This document shows, one piece after another, positions 37,097 to 45,670 of a stretch of 64,000 nt of DNA; position 1 is the first letter of the stretch, and every line of letters begins with the position of its first letter. The stretch spans positions 57,666 to 121,665 of the forward strand of contig JAFAER010000142.1 of the NCBI GenBank assembly GCA_023423895.1, read 5' to 3'. Origin of the DNA: Pseudomonadota bacterium. Its GTDB lineage: Bacteria; Myxococcota_A; Polyangia; Polyangiales; Polyangiaceae. A model generated the notes under the pieces. That model had not been told where the DNA came from. It searched no databases and was given only the letters and a program-made list of their open reading frames with translations. Made by a program: the position numbers and the translations under genes.

Positions 37097-38104
37097 ATGT
37101 ATGATCCCGTCACGCTCGATCAGCTCCGCGCCTTCGTCGCGGTCGTCGAGGAAGGGAGCTTCTCGGCGGCAGCCCGCAAGCTCCAGCGTGTGCAGTCCGC
37201 GATCAGCACATCGATGGCGAACCTCGAGAGCCAGCTCGGCGTCGCGATCTGGGATCGCTCGACGAAGATCGCGACGCTGACGGAGCAGGGCCGCGCGCTG
37301 CTCGCGTCTGCGCACCGCGTCCTCGGGGAGGTCGACGCCCTCCGCCGTCTCACGGCCGAGATGGTGCAGGGTCTCGAGGCCTCCGTCTCCCTCTGTGTCG
37401 ACGCGCTCTTTCCGCCGCAGGTGCTCATCGAGCTCTGCACCGCATTCGCGAAGGAGCTTCCGTCCGTCGATCTCCGGATCGACATCCGGGTGATGTCGGC
37501 CGTCTCCGCACGCGTCGTGCAGGGTGCGGCCACGCTCGGCATCGCGAGCCCTGGAGGGATCGCGCCCAACCTCGAGCGGCGCGCCCTCTCCATGATCCGT
37601 ATGGTGCCGGTCGTCAGCCCCACACACCCGCTCGCGGCGATCCGAGGCACGATCCCGCAACGACGGTTCGCCGACGCAATTCAAATCGTTCTCTCGGAGA
37701 GCGAAAGCGGCGGCAGCGACGACCGAGGCGTCCTCTCTCCGCGAACGTGGCGCGTCGCCGATCTGCACACGAAACACATGATGCTCGCGGCGGGGCTCGG
37801 CTGGGGGAACCTTCCCGAGCACCTCGTCCGCGACGACATCTCCAGCGGTAGGCTCGTCGCCATCCGGCCGGAGGCTTGGGGCAAAGACGAACACACGCTC
37901 TACTTCTCCGCGATCCACCGGCGAGACACGACGATCGGTCCCGCGCACCGATGGCTCCTCGACCGACTCGGACAGCTCTGCGAGCGTGATGGGCTCGTCG
38001 AAGCGACGAGAGCGGCGCGCAAACGTTCCACTACGCCGGCCAGAGAGCGCCGGGGCGCGGCCTTCCGCAAGGGGCACGTTCCCGCTCAACGGCGAGAGAC
38101 GTGA
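37097..38104 (+). CDS. LysR-family transcriptional regulator
   Basis: A 335-residue protein. The N-terminal helix-turn-helix is complete (FVAVVEEGSFSAAARKLQRV then AISTSMANLESQLG). The C-terminal ligand domain starts near 90. The last ~25 residues, Arg-rich, extend past the usual family end. It is divergent from the pirin gene. Confidence 0.92.
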   Translation: MYDPVTLDQLRAFVAVVEEGSFSAAARKLQRVQSAISTSMANLESQLGVAIWDRSTKIATLTEQGRALLASAHRVLGEVDALRRLTAEMVQGLEASVSLCVDALFPPQVLIELCTAFAKELPSVDLRIDIRVMSAVSARVVQGAATLGIASPGGIAPNLERRALSMIRMVPVVSPTHPLAAIRGTIPQRRFADAIQIVLSESESGGSDDRGVLSPRTWRVADLHTKHMMLAAGLGWGNLPEHLVRDDISSGRLVAIRPEAWGKDEHTLYFSAIHRRDTTIGPAHRWLLDRLGQLCERDGLVEATRAARKRSTTPARERRGAAFRKGHVPAQRRET

Positions 38105-38137
38105 CGCGTCGCTCTCGGCTATGAGTGGCCGTACGGC

Positions 38138-38329
38138 ATGGCCGCGCAAGGCAACATCGTCCTCGTCCACGCGCATCCCTACCCCCGGCGCTCGCGCGCG
38201 AACAAGGCGCTGCTCGAAGCCGTCGAGGATCTTCCCGGAGTGTCGGTTCGCTCGCTCTTCGACCGGTACCCGGACTTCGCGATCGACGTCGACGCCGAGA
38301 AAGCAGCGTTGACCGCCGCGGACGTCGTA
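38138..38329 (+). pseudogene. Truncated NAD(P)H quinone reductase (KefF/YwrO-like), N-terminal part only
   Basis: 64 residues of a flavodoxin-like NAD(P)H dehydrogenase, from NIVLVHAHPYPRRSRANKAL through SVRSLFDRYPDFAIDVDAEK to AALTAADVV. In intact relatives the next residues are WQHPLYWYSVPALLK and about 130 more residues. Here the similarity ends abruptly, 22 bp before the stop codon of the converging dehydrogenase gene. A deletion has joined the two. The fragment has lost the FMN-phosphate and active-site parts and should not be functional. Confidence 0.75.
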
Positions 38330-38351
38330 CGCGTCGCCTTCGGTGACGCGC

Positions 38352-39221
38352 TCACCCCTTCGGTTTCGTTCCCTCGAGAGCGTCCTTCGCGAGCACGGTC
38401 CAATCCGACCGCGCGTGCCCCGCAGCGAGCAGCTCGTCCATTCGCGCTGCGATGGACGGCAGCATCTTCAGGGGAAGCTCGGCACGCTCGGCCTCCTCGA
38501 GCATGAGGCGTGCGTCCTTTCGCGCCATCGCGAGCTCCCACGATGCCTTGGACCATTCGGCCCCGAGCATGCGATCGATCCTCGCCGGCAGCGTCAGCCC
38601 AGGATTGAAGTGCTCGAACAGCGACGCTGCGGCGCGAGGCTCGATGTCGAGCGCTCGAGCGAGCGTGAAGAGCTCCGCGAGCCCGCCCGTGACGAACATG
38701 AGAAAGAGGTTGCCGAGCAGCTTGAACCCCGCCGCGGCATCGACGCGCTCGCCGAGGTCGAGGACCTTGCCTGTCATGTGCTCGAGATGAGGGCGCGCGG
38801 CAGCGACACGCGCGCGCTCGCCGGACACCAACATCAGGCCCGTGGCGTCGAGGGCGTTCTGCGGCCCCATGAACACCGGGGCGTGGACCAGGCATTGCCC
38901 GCGCTCATCCCAACGCTGGACACGCGCCGCCGTGGCGGAGGGCAACGTCGTCGTGTGGTCTACGACAAGCCCGACCTTGTCCATACCGCTGCGCGCGCGC
39001 TCGAGCACTTCATCCACGGCGCTGTCGTCCGAGAGCGACAGATGGATGCGCTCTGCGCCCCGTGCGGCCTCGGCGGGATCGTCGAAGACCCGAGCGCCAG
39101 AAGCCTCGAGGGCGCGGGCTTTCTCGGCGGTGCGATTCCAGACGTGGACCGTCTCACCACGCCGGAGCAGCGCCCGCACGAAGCCGCCACCGAGCAGCCC
39201 TGTACCGAAGAAGGCGATCAT
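38352..39221 (-). CDS. NAD(P)-dependent beta-hydroxyacid dehydrogenase family protein
   Basis: A 289-residue protein. The Rossmann motif MIAFFGTGLLGGGFVRALLR is at the N-terminus, with the phosphate/Asn-Arg-Thr region VWNRTAEKARAL suggesting NADP(H). Later there are APVFMGPQNAL and the catalytic helix AAGFKLLGNLFLMF with its Lys, as in 3-hydroxyisobutyrate dehydrogenases and glyoxylate/succinic-semialdehyde reductases. The substrate is unresolved. Its 3' end abuts the truncated quinone reductase. Confidence 0.88.
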   Translation of the reverse strand: MIAFFGTGLLGGGFVRALLRRGETVHVWNRTAEKARALEASGARVFDDPAEAARGAERIHLSLSDDSAVDEVLERARSGMDKVGLVVDHTTTLPSATAARVQRWDERGQCLVHAPVFMGPQNALDATGLMLVSGERARVAAARPHLEHMTGKVLDLGERVDAAAGFKLLGNLFLMFVTGGLAELFTLARALDIEPRAAASLFEHFNPGLTLPARIDRMLGAEWSKASWELAMARKDARLMLEEAERAELPLKMLPSIAARMDELLAAGHARSDWTVLAKDALEGTKPKG

Positions 39222-39687
39222 GTCACCCCATTACCAGCTCGCCGGCCGCGGCGATCGAGAAGCGGTCGAGCCACGCGTGGTGTCCTGCTAGACCGCCGAG
39301 CCCCGAGCCCGAGCCCCAGCCCGATCGCGAGGCTCGCCGACGCAAGGCGCAGGCCCGCTCGAAGGCCCCGAGTCTCCGACCTCGTCGCCTCGGATCGAGT
39401 CAGAGCGTCGGCGCGGGCGGATGACGCGGGACTCGCGACACGTCACCGCGACTTCTTACGTCACGAGGCTCGAACGACGAGAGCCGCGAGGCGAGCGTCT
39501 GCGCACGCACCGTGGCGAGAGCGCGCGATGCCGACGCTTGCGCCGTGGAGCGTGTCCACGGCTGCCTTCGAGCACTGCCCTTGGGCTGCGGAAGATTTCA
39601 CTGTCAGGGGGTGGGTCTACATACGGACGCGCGCGGGGCACGGAGGTTGCGCCCGGATCCCGGAGACGACGGCCAGGAGGAGTTGGT
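39222..39687. other. Non-coding stretch with a short Pro/Glu-like GAGCCC repeat
   Basis: 466 bp between the dehydrogenase and the coiled-coil membrane protein. I see only short imperfect repeats (several GAGCCC/GAGCCCC copies around 39299-39325) and shadow frames. The downstream part (39640-39687) should hold the promoter and the ribosome site CCAGGAGGAG of the next gene. Confidence 0.5.
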
Positions 39688-40614
39688 ATGGCGCAGCGAA
39701 CTGACCGGACTGGGTGGAAGCACGCATCGGGCGTGTACCGACGCTTCACCCTGGTCCACTTCACCTACGCGCTCGTGCTCACCATCCCGGCAGCCCTCAT
39801 GTTGCTCGCACTCGATCTCGAGGTGGCGATGGTGGGACTCCTCGTCGCCGAGGTGCTGGCGTTTCTCCTCATGCCGCACCTCAGTTGGGTGAGGCGGGCG
39901 GTCGACGAACGACTCGATGCCCGCGCCCACGCGGAAGCTGCCTCCGCCCGAGCCGTCCTCCTGATGCGCATGAGCGAAGAGCATCGTCGCGAGCTCAATG
40001 CCCTCGAGAAGATCGCCGCCGCGCTGAAGGAGAGAAGCGACGCCGCCACGCAGACGGATGACTTCCTCGGGATCGAGCGGCTGATCGAGCTCTATGTCCG
40101 GCTCGCGATCGCGCACCGCGCGTCGCGGAGCTCGCTCGAGGTGGTCGGAAGAGCGCGGCTCGACGAGGAGATCGCGGCCCTCGAGTCGTGCCTCGTCTCG
40201 GACCGGCCGCGGAACCCCATCATCGAGAAGCGACTGAACATCCTGCACATGCGCCGCGAAGCGCGCCGCACTGCGCTCGACGAGCAGGCGGCGATCGACC
40301 ACGAGCTCGCGATGATCGGGCACACCTTGCGCTGGATGGAGGAGCACTGCGCCGCCGCCGGAACCGACCAGCTCCGGGCCGAGCTGAACTTCGCCCTCGC
40401 GAGCCGGGAGCGGGACGCCGCTACGCTTCGCGAGCTGTCGGCCCTGCGCGAGACGGAGTTCGACGCTTCGGTCATCCGGCTCGGTCGTGATCCGACACCG
40501 CAGCGGAGGGACCAGCCGCTCGTGCGCATCGCGGTCGGTTCGCCGGCCGAGACCAGTGAGGAAGCAATCGGGATGATCTCGGCGGAGCCCGACGCGGTGC
40601 TCGTGCGGATCTAG
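39688..40614 (+). CDS. Two-TM protein with long helical domain, unknown function
   Basis: A 308-residue protein with a ribosome site AGGAGGAG 9 bases ahead. Two adjacent hydrophobic helices at ~22-60 (LVHFTYALVLTIPAALML, LEVAMVGLLVAEVLAFLLM) are followed by ~220 residues rich in Glu, Arg, Ala and Leu that look like long alpha-helices or coiled coil (ARAHAEAASARAVLLMRMSE onward). No family is recognised. The topology suggests a cytoplasmic helical domain tethered to the membrane. Nearest neighbour downstream is an SPW-repeat-like protein. Confidence 0.65.
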   Translation: MAQRTDRTGWKHASGVYRRFTLVHFTYALVLTIPAALMLLALDLEVAMVGLLVAEVLAFLLMPHLSWVRRAVDERLDARAHAEAASARAVLLMRMSEEHRRELNALEKIAAALKERSDAATQTDDFLGIERLIELYVRLAIAHRASRSSLEVVGRARLDEEIAALESCLVSDRPRNPIIEKRLNILHMRREARRTALDEQAAIDHELAMIGHTLRWMEEHCAAAGTDQLRAELNFALASRERDAATLRELSALRETEFDASVIRLGRDPTPQRRDQPLVRIAVGSPAETSEEAIGMISAEPDAVLVRI

Positions 40615-40683
40615 GTTCGTCCCAGAGGCACCGGCGGCAGCGCGGAGGCATCGCACTGCCGTGTCTCGGAGAGGCAGTGCGCG

Positions 40684-41019
40684 ATGAAGATCGACAAGGT
40701 AGCGAGCATGGCCGACATCGTCCTCGGCCTCTGGCTGATCGTCTCGATGTTCTTCTGGCGAGACTCTCCCCCGCACATGGTGAACGCCGGCGTCGTCGGC
40801 GTCCTTTCGGCGGCGCTCGGAGCGCTCGCTCATCGCGGGTTCACGTGGGCGCGATGGCTGGTGGCCCCGCTCGGCGCTTGGCTGTTCGTTTCGGTCTGGG
40901 TCCTGCCGGGCGGCACCCCGAGCACGGTCATCCATCACTTCCTCGTCGGCACCCTCCTGTTCGGGTTCTCGGCGCTCCCGACCGGACGCGGCAAGGCGAT
41001 GGGCGAGAACCCGCTCTGA
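40684..41019 (+). CDS. SPW-repeat-like small membrane protein
   Basis: A 111-residue protein with four hydrophobic helices. The pairs ADIVLGLWLIVSMFFWRD and LGAWLFVSVWVLP resemble the SPW repeat (two copies of a G-x-W-x-x-x-S-P/W unit). The ATG at 40684 has AGGCAGTGCG before it. The function of SPW proteins is unknown. Confidence 0.65.
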   Translation: MKIDKVASMADIVLGLWLIVSMFFWRDSPPHMVNAGVVGVLSAALGALAHRGFTWARWLVAPLGAWLFVSVWVLPGGTPSTVIHHFLVGTLLFGFSALPTGRGKAMGENPL

Positions 41020-41441
41020 GGAGCGTGGCGACCACTCGACCGAGCTCCGTCGCCGCCGCGCCTTGACGCGCGCGCGGCCCGGCCGGCCGCATCCGCGTGT
41101 GCACGAGCGCGAACGCGTAGTCAGCTACGCAGTGTCGGGCGCATACGACGACTCGTCCGTTCGATCTGTGACATCCGATGTCGGCGCCGTCGTGACGCAC
41201 GAAAGCCGCAGAAACTTGCCGAGAAACCGCTTGCGCGGCTCAGCTTTGTCACCATTCTGGGCCCGGCATCGCGCCGCCGGGCCGACGTCCGCATGGCCCG
41301 GCGGTGATTGTTCGCAACCAAAAGTTGCGCGATGCATCTGTACCGTCACGAAACCCCGAGCAGACGACCGATCGGGCCTCACGCGCGGCCTGGGACGTGA
41401 TTCCGGCCGTTTGAACGTGAGCGAAGAGGAAAGGAAGCCCG
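41020..41441. other. Upstream region of the inositol-lipid operon
   Basis: 422 bp without a credible gene. Base composition is less GC-rich than the coding parts in places (around 41190-41350), consistent with a promoter region. It includes the palindrome at 41313-41329 and the ribosome site GAGGAAAGGAAG immediately ahead of ino1. Confidence 0.55.
41313..41329. promoter_or_regulatory. Palindrome upstream of the inositol-lipid operon
   Basis: A perfect 6-5-6 inverted repeat CGCAAC CAAAA GTTGCG, about 113 bp before the ino1 start. It may be an operator or a small hairpin in the 5' leader. Confidence 0.35.
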
Positions 41442-42755
<1,314 letters not shown>

Positions 42756-42763
42756 AAGCAGAA

Positions 42764-42847
42764 GCGCTCGTACGCGAGCGCGTCTTGAACAGCGCTCGTA
42801 CGTGAGCGCGTCTTGAACAGCGCTCCCACGCGAGCGCGTCGTGAACA
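42764..42847 (+). repeat. Three tandem 28-bp repeats between ino1 and the phosphatidyltransferase gene
   Basis: Copies at 42764-42791, 42792-42819 and 42820-42847. Each copy begins GCGCTC and ends in GTGAACA or TTGAACA, and each contains the near-palindrome GCGCTCG-TAC-GCGAGCGC, able to form a hairpin. They start 8 bp behind the ino1 stop and end 15 bp before the next ATG. They may set relative expression in the operon (mRNA stability or attenuation). No T-run follows, so they are not classic terminators. Confidence 0.9.
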
Positions 42848-42862
42848 AAGGCGCCGCTGTCC

Positions 42863-43744
42863 ATGGAGGACGTCAACACCAACATCGACCTCGCCTGCGC
42901 CATCGCGCTGTGGGGTATCCTCGCGAGCGCGCTCGTATCTTTTGCGATCGCATCGCTCGCGTGGGGCCGTCGAGGTCATGAGCGCCTCGCCCGGGAGCAG
43001 GGTCTTCCTCTCCTGGGCAAGGTGCCGATGGAAGCGGTCTATGCGGCCATCCTCCCCGTGGGACGTGGTCTCGCGCGCATCGGCGTCTCGGCGAATGCCG
43101 TCTCGATCACATCGCTCGCCATCGCTGCGGCCGCCGGAGTCCTCTTTGCCATGGGGCACTTTGGCGCCGGTGCGGCGGTTGCGGTCGTCGCCACGTTGGC
43201 AGACGCCCTCGACGGCATCGTCGCTCGCGAGACCCGCACGGCGAACCCGTTCGGCAAGGTCCTCGACACGACCATCGACCGCTACGTCGACGCGATGCTG
43301 CTCGGTGGCATCGCCGTCTACGTTCGCCTCGAGGTGTGGCTGCTCGTTCTGACCATCGCCGCCATCGTCGGCGGCTTCATGGTCAGCTACGCGTCGTCCG
43401 TCCTGCGTGAGCTGAAAGTCGACGACTCCGGCGCGCCGATGCGCCGCGCGCATCGCGTGGCTTACCTCCTCACTGCGGCGGCGCTCGTTCCGTTCGGCGA
43501 GCTCGTGCTCCCGAACGCTGCGCTTCCCTTCCGCCTCGCTCCCGTGGTCGTCGCTCTCGCGGCGATCGCGGGAATCGGGAACGTGTCTGCCGTGACCCGT
43601 CTGCTCCGGACGGCGCGCGTGCAAAACGACGCGTCGCCCGCACCGGCCCCCGTCCCCGCGTCGGCGCTCACGCCGAAGGCTACTCCCATCGACCACGCGA
43701 GCGGACGGATTGACCCTGTCGTCACTCGCGAGCGACATCCGTGA
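42863..43744 (+). CDS. CDP-alcohol phosphatidyltransferase, probable phosphatidylinositol-phosphate synthase
   Basis: A 293-residue membrane enzyme. The catalytic signature DALDGIVARETRTANPFGKV with IDRYVD fits D-x2-DG-x2-AR-x8-G-x3-D-x3-D exactly. Its N-terminus has an extra ~70 residues with one helix before the core. The C-terminus is a Pro/Ala-rich tail. Because it follows ino1, the most economical reading is transfer of inositol 3-phosphate onto CDP-diacylglycerol, as in mycobacterial PgsA1, giving phosphatidylinositol phosphate; glycerol 3-phosphate cannot be excluded from sequence alone. It overlaps the GtrA start (GTGA). Confidence 0.85.
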   Translation: MEDVNTNIDLACAIALWGILASALVSFAIASLAWGRRGHERLAREQGLPLLGKVPMEAVYAAILPVGRGLARIGVSANAVSITSLAIAAAAGVLFAMGHFGAGAAVAVVATLADALDGIVARETRTANPFGKVLDTTIDRYVDAMLLGGIAVYVRLEVWLLVLTIAAIVGGFMVSYASSVLRELKVDDSGAPMRRAHRVAYLLTAAALVPFGELVLPNAALPFRLAPVVVALAAIAGIGNVSAVTRLLRTARVQNDASPAPAPVPASALTPKATPIDHASGRIDPVVTRERHP

Positions 43745-44220
43745 ACGGCGAGGTCGGCGCGCCCGCAGAGGTCGATCCCGCTCCTCGTTCGTCGGCACGC
43801 CTCTTCGACGTCCGGCTGCTCGGCCGGCATCAACTCGCGGCCGCGTTCGCGACGCTGGTCGACTTCGCGACGATGGTCGCGCTCGTCGAGGTCGCGCGGG
43901 TTCTGCCGCCGACCGCAACGCTCGTCTCGGCCACGGTCGGCGGCGTCGCCAACTTCACGGTGGGTCGACTCTGGGCTTTCCGCGCGCGCCATCGAGGCTC
44001 GATGACGTCGCAGGGGGCTCGCTACGCGCTCGTCTGTGCGGGCGGCGCCTTCGTCAACGCGAGCCTTCTCGGCGCCCTACTCGCGGTGGCGTCGTGGCCC
44101 TACGTCGTCGCCCGCATCGTGGTCTCCGTGCTCGTGAGCCTCGTCTACACCTATCCCTTGCACACGCGGTTCGTCTTTCGGGCGATGAGAGAGGCGGACG
44201 ACGGCGACGAGAGCCTTTGA
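43741..44220 (+). CDS. GtrA-family membrane protein
   Basis: A 159-residue protein with four hydrophobic helices (QLAAAFATLVDFATMVALVE, ATLVSATVGGVANFTVGRLW, ARYALVCAGGAFVNASLL, RIVVSVLVSLVYTYPLHTRF). The FTVGRLWAF and TRFVF segments are typical of GtrA, which in other bacteria flips lipid-linked sugars. It starts at GTG 43741, overlapping the phosphatidyltransferase stop, and its own stop overlaps the next ATG. Within this operon it could flip an inositol lipid. Confidence 0.85.
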   Translation: MNGEVGAPAEVDPAPRSSARLFDVRLLGRHQLAAAFATLVDFATMVALVEVARVLPPTATLVSATVGGVANFTVGRLWAFRARHRGSMTSQGARYALVCAGGAFVNASLLGALLAVASWPYVVARIVVSVLVSLVYTYPLHTRFVFRAMREADDGDESL

Positions 44221-45188
44221 TGGATCTCTTCCAGCGCATCCGCCTGCACGTGAACCGGCTCTGGCCGCGCTACGCACTCGTGCCGCTCGTTCCTTTCGCT
44301 CTGTACGTGCTCTACGCAGCAGCACGGGACGACCTCCGGCTCGAGCACATCGGTGCGTTCTTCCTGGTCGTCGGGCTCGCCTACACGGGCCCTCGAACGA
44401 AGTCGCTCCTGGTCGCCATCTATCCGCTCGGGCTCGTCGGGCTCCTCTACGACGGGATGCGTCCGTTCCAGAACCTCGGCCTCACGCCCGAGCGGGTGCA
44501 CGTCTGCGATGTGCGGGCGCTCGAATCGAGGTTGTTCGGCTACCAGGTCGACGGCGTCGCGTACACGCTCCACGACTTCTTCCGCGTGCACCACTGGCCC
44601 GCGGTCGATCTTCTGTGTGCCGTCCCCTACTCGACGTTCATCCTCGTTTCGTTCGCGTGCGCGGGCTATCTGGCCTTCCGAGACCGACCGGCGATGCGCC
44701 GCTTCACGTGGGGGTTCCTCGCGATGAACGTCGCGGGGTTCATCACGTATCACCTCGTTCCTGCCGCTCCGCCCTGGTACTTCCACGCGCACGGCTGCAC
44801 CGTCGATCTCGCGACGCGCGCGAGCGAAGGCCCCGTCCTCATGCGCGTCGATGCCATGCTCGGCATCTCCTACTTCCAGGCGATGTATTCGAAGGCGAGC
44901 AGCGTGTTCGGGGCGATCCCTTCGCTCCACTGCGCGTATCCCATGCTCGTCGTCCTCGAAGGCTGGCGCACGTTCAGCCCGCGGCTTCGGGTCCTCTCGG
45001 TGGCGTACTGGCTCCTGATGGTCTTCTCGTCGGTCTACCTCGACCATCACTGGCTCATCGACGGCATCCTCGGCTCGACCTATGCGGTGGTCGCGTCGCT
45101 CGTTCTCCGGCGCATCTTTCCGTCGGAGCAGAGCGGCCTCCAGCTCGAGCTTCCGGCGCCCGCGCCGAGCGTGGCGGAGGCCGAATGA
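44220..45188 (+). CDS. PAP2_3/AUR1-like membrane phosphotransferase, probable inositol phosphosphingolipid synthase
   Basis: A 322-residue polytopic protein. The two active-site motifs of the PAP2_3/AUR1 group are present: GAIPSLHCAYPMLVVLEGW (His in SLH) and YLDHHWLIDGILGS (His and Asp). The preceding HLVPAAPPWYFHAHG and GISYFQAMYSKASSVFGA segments are typical of this subgroup, which includes fungal inositol phosphorylceramide synthase AUR1. The KX6RP motif of ordinary PAP2 phosphatases is not seen. In this operon, transfer of inositol phosphate from phosphatidylinositol to ceramide is the attractive reading; a lipid phosphatase is the alternative. The last 30 residues are hydrophilic. Confidence 0.8.
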   Translation: MDLFQRIRLHVNRLWPRYALVPLVPFALYVLYAAARDDLRLEHIGAFFLVVGLAYTGPRTKSLLVAIYPLGLVGLLYDGMRPFQNLGLTPERVHVCDVRALESRLFGYQVDGVAYTLHDFFRVHHWPAVDLLCAVPYSTFILVSFACAGYLAFRDRPAMRRFTWGFLAMNVAGFITYHLVPAAPPWYFHAHGCTVDLATRASEGPVLMRVDAMLGISYFQAMYSKASSVFGAIPSLHCAYPMLVVLEGWRTFSPRLRVLSVAYWLLMVFSSVYLDHHWLIDGILGSTYAVVASLVLRRIFPSEQSGLQLELPAPAPSVAEAE

Positions 45189-45670
45189 GCGCCGACCGCC
45201 CACCAGTGCCCCTCGAGCACCGCGTCGCGCGGGTGCTCGCGACATGGTTCGGCTGTGGTCTGTCGCCGGTCGCGCCGGGGACCGTCGGCACCCTCGGCGC
45301 GCTTCCCCTGTGGTTCGTGATCCGCGGCGGCGGGGCGTGGGCCGTCCTCGCTGCGGCCGTGGTCGTCACGGCGGCCGGCGTGTGGGCCTCGAGTGTCGTC
45401 GCCCGCGTCAGCGGCCTCAAAGATCCGCAGATCGTCGTCATCGATGAGGTCGCCGGCGTTCTTTTTGCGCTGGCGGGCGCTCCCACGACCACGTCCGGCA
45501 TCGTAAGCGCAGTCGTCTTGTTTCGCGTCTTCGACATGACGAAGCCCTTTCCAGCCCGGAGAGCCGAAAAGCTCCCTGGGGGATGGGGGATCGTCGTCGA
45601 TGACGTCGTCGCGGGCGTCCAAGCCGCTCTCGTCGTCCGGGGGCTCGCAATGCTCGGAGTACTCCCATGA
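45185..45670 (+). CDS. PgpA-family phosphatidyl-headgroup phosphatase
   Basis: A 161-residue membrane protein of PgpA length. Signature stretches are GLSPVAPGTVGTLGALPLW, VVIDEVAGVLFAL, FRVFDMTKPFPARRAEKLPG and IVVDDVVAG. Textbook activity is phosphatidylglycerophosphate to phosphatidylglycerol. Next to MIPS and a probable phosphatidylinositol-phosphate synthase it could instead remove the phosphate of phosphatidylinositol phosphate to give phosphatidylinositol; this is an inference. It overlaps both neighbours by ATGA. Confidence 0.88.
   Translation: MSADRPPVPLEHRVARVLATWFGCGLSPVAPGTVGTLGALPLWFVIRGGGAWAVLAAAVVVTAAGVWASSVVARVSGLKDPQIVVIDEVAGVLFALAGAPTTTSGIVSAVVLFRVFDMTKPFPARRAEKLPGGWGIVVDDVVAGVQAALVVRGLAMLGVLP

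Noticed and set aside
42764..42847. CRISPR-like array
   Set aside because: Three copies are directly contiguous without spacers, are palindromic and sit in an operon gap; no cas gene is present.
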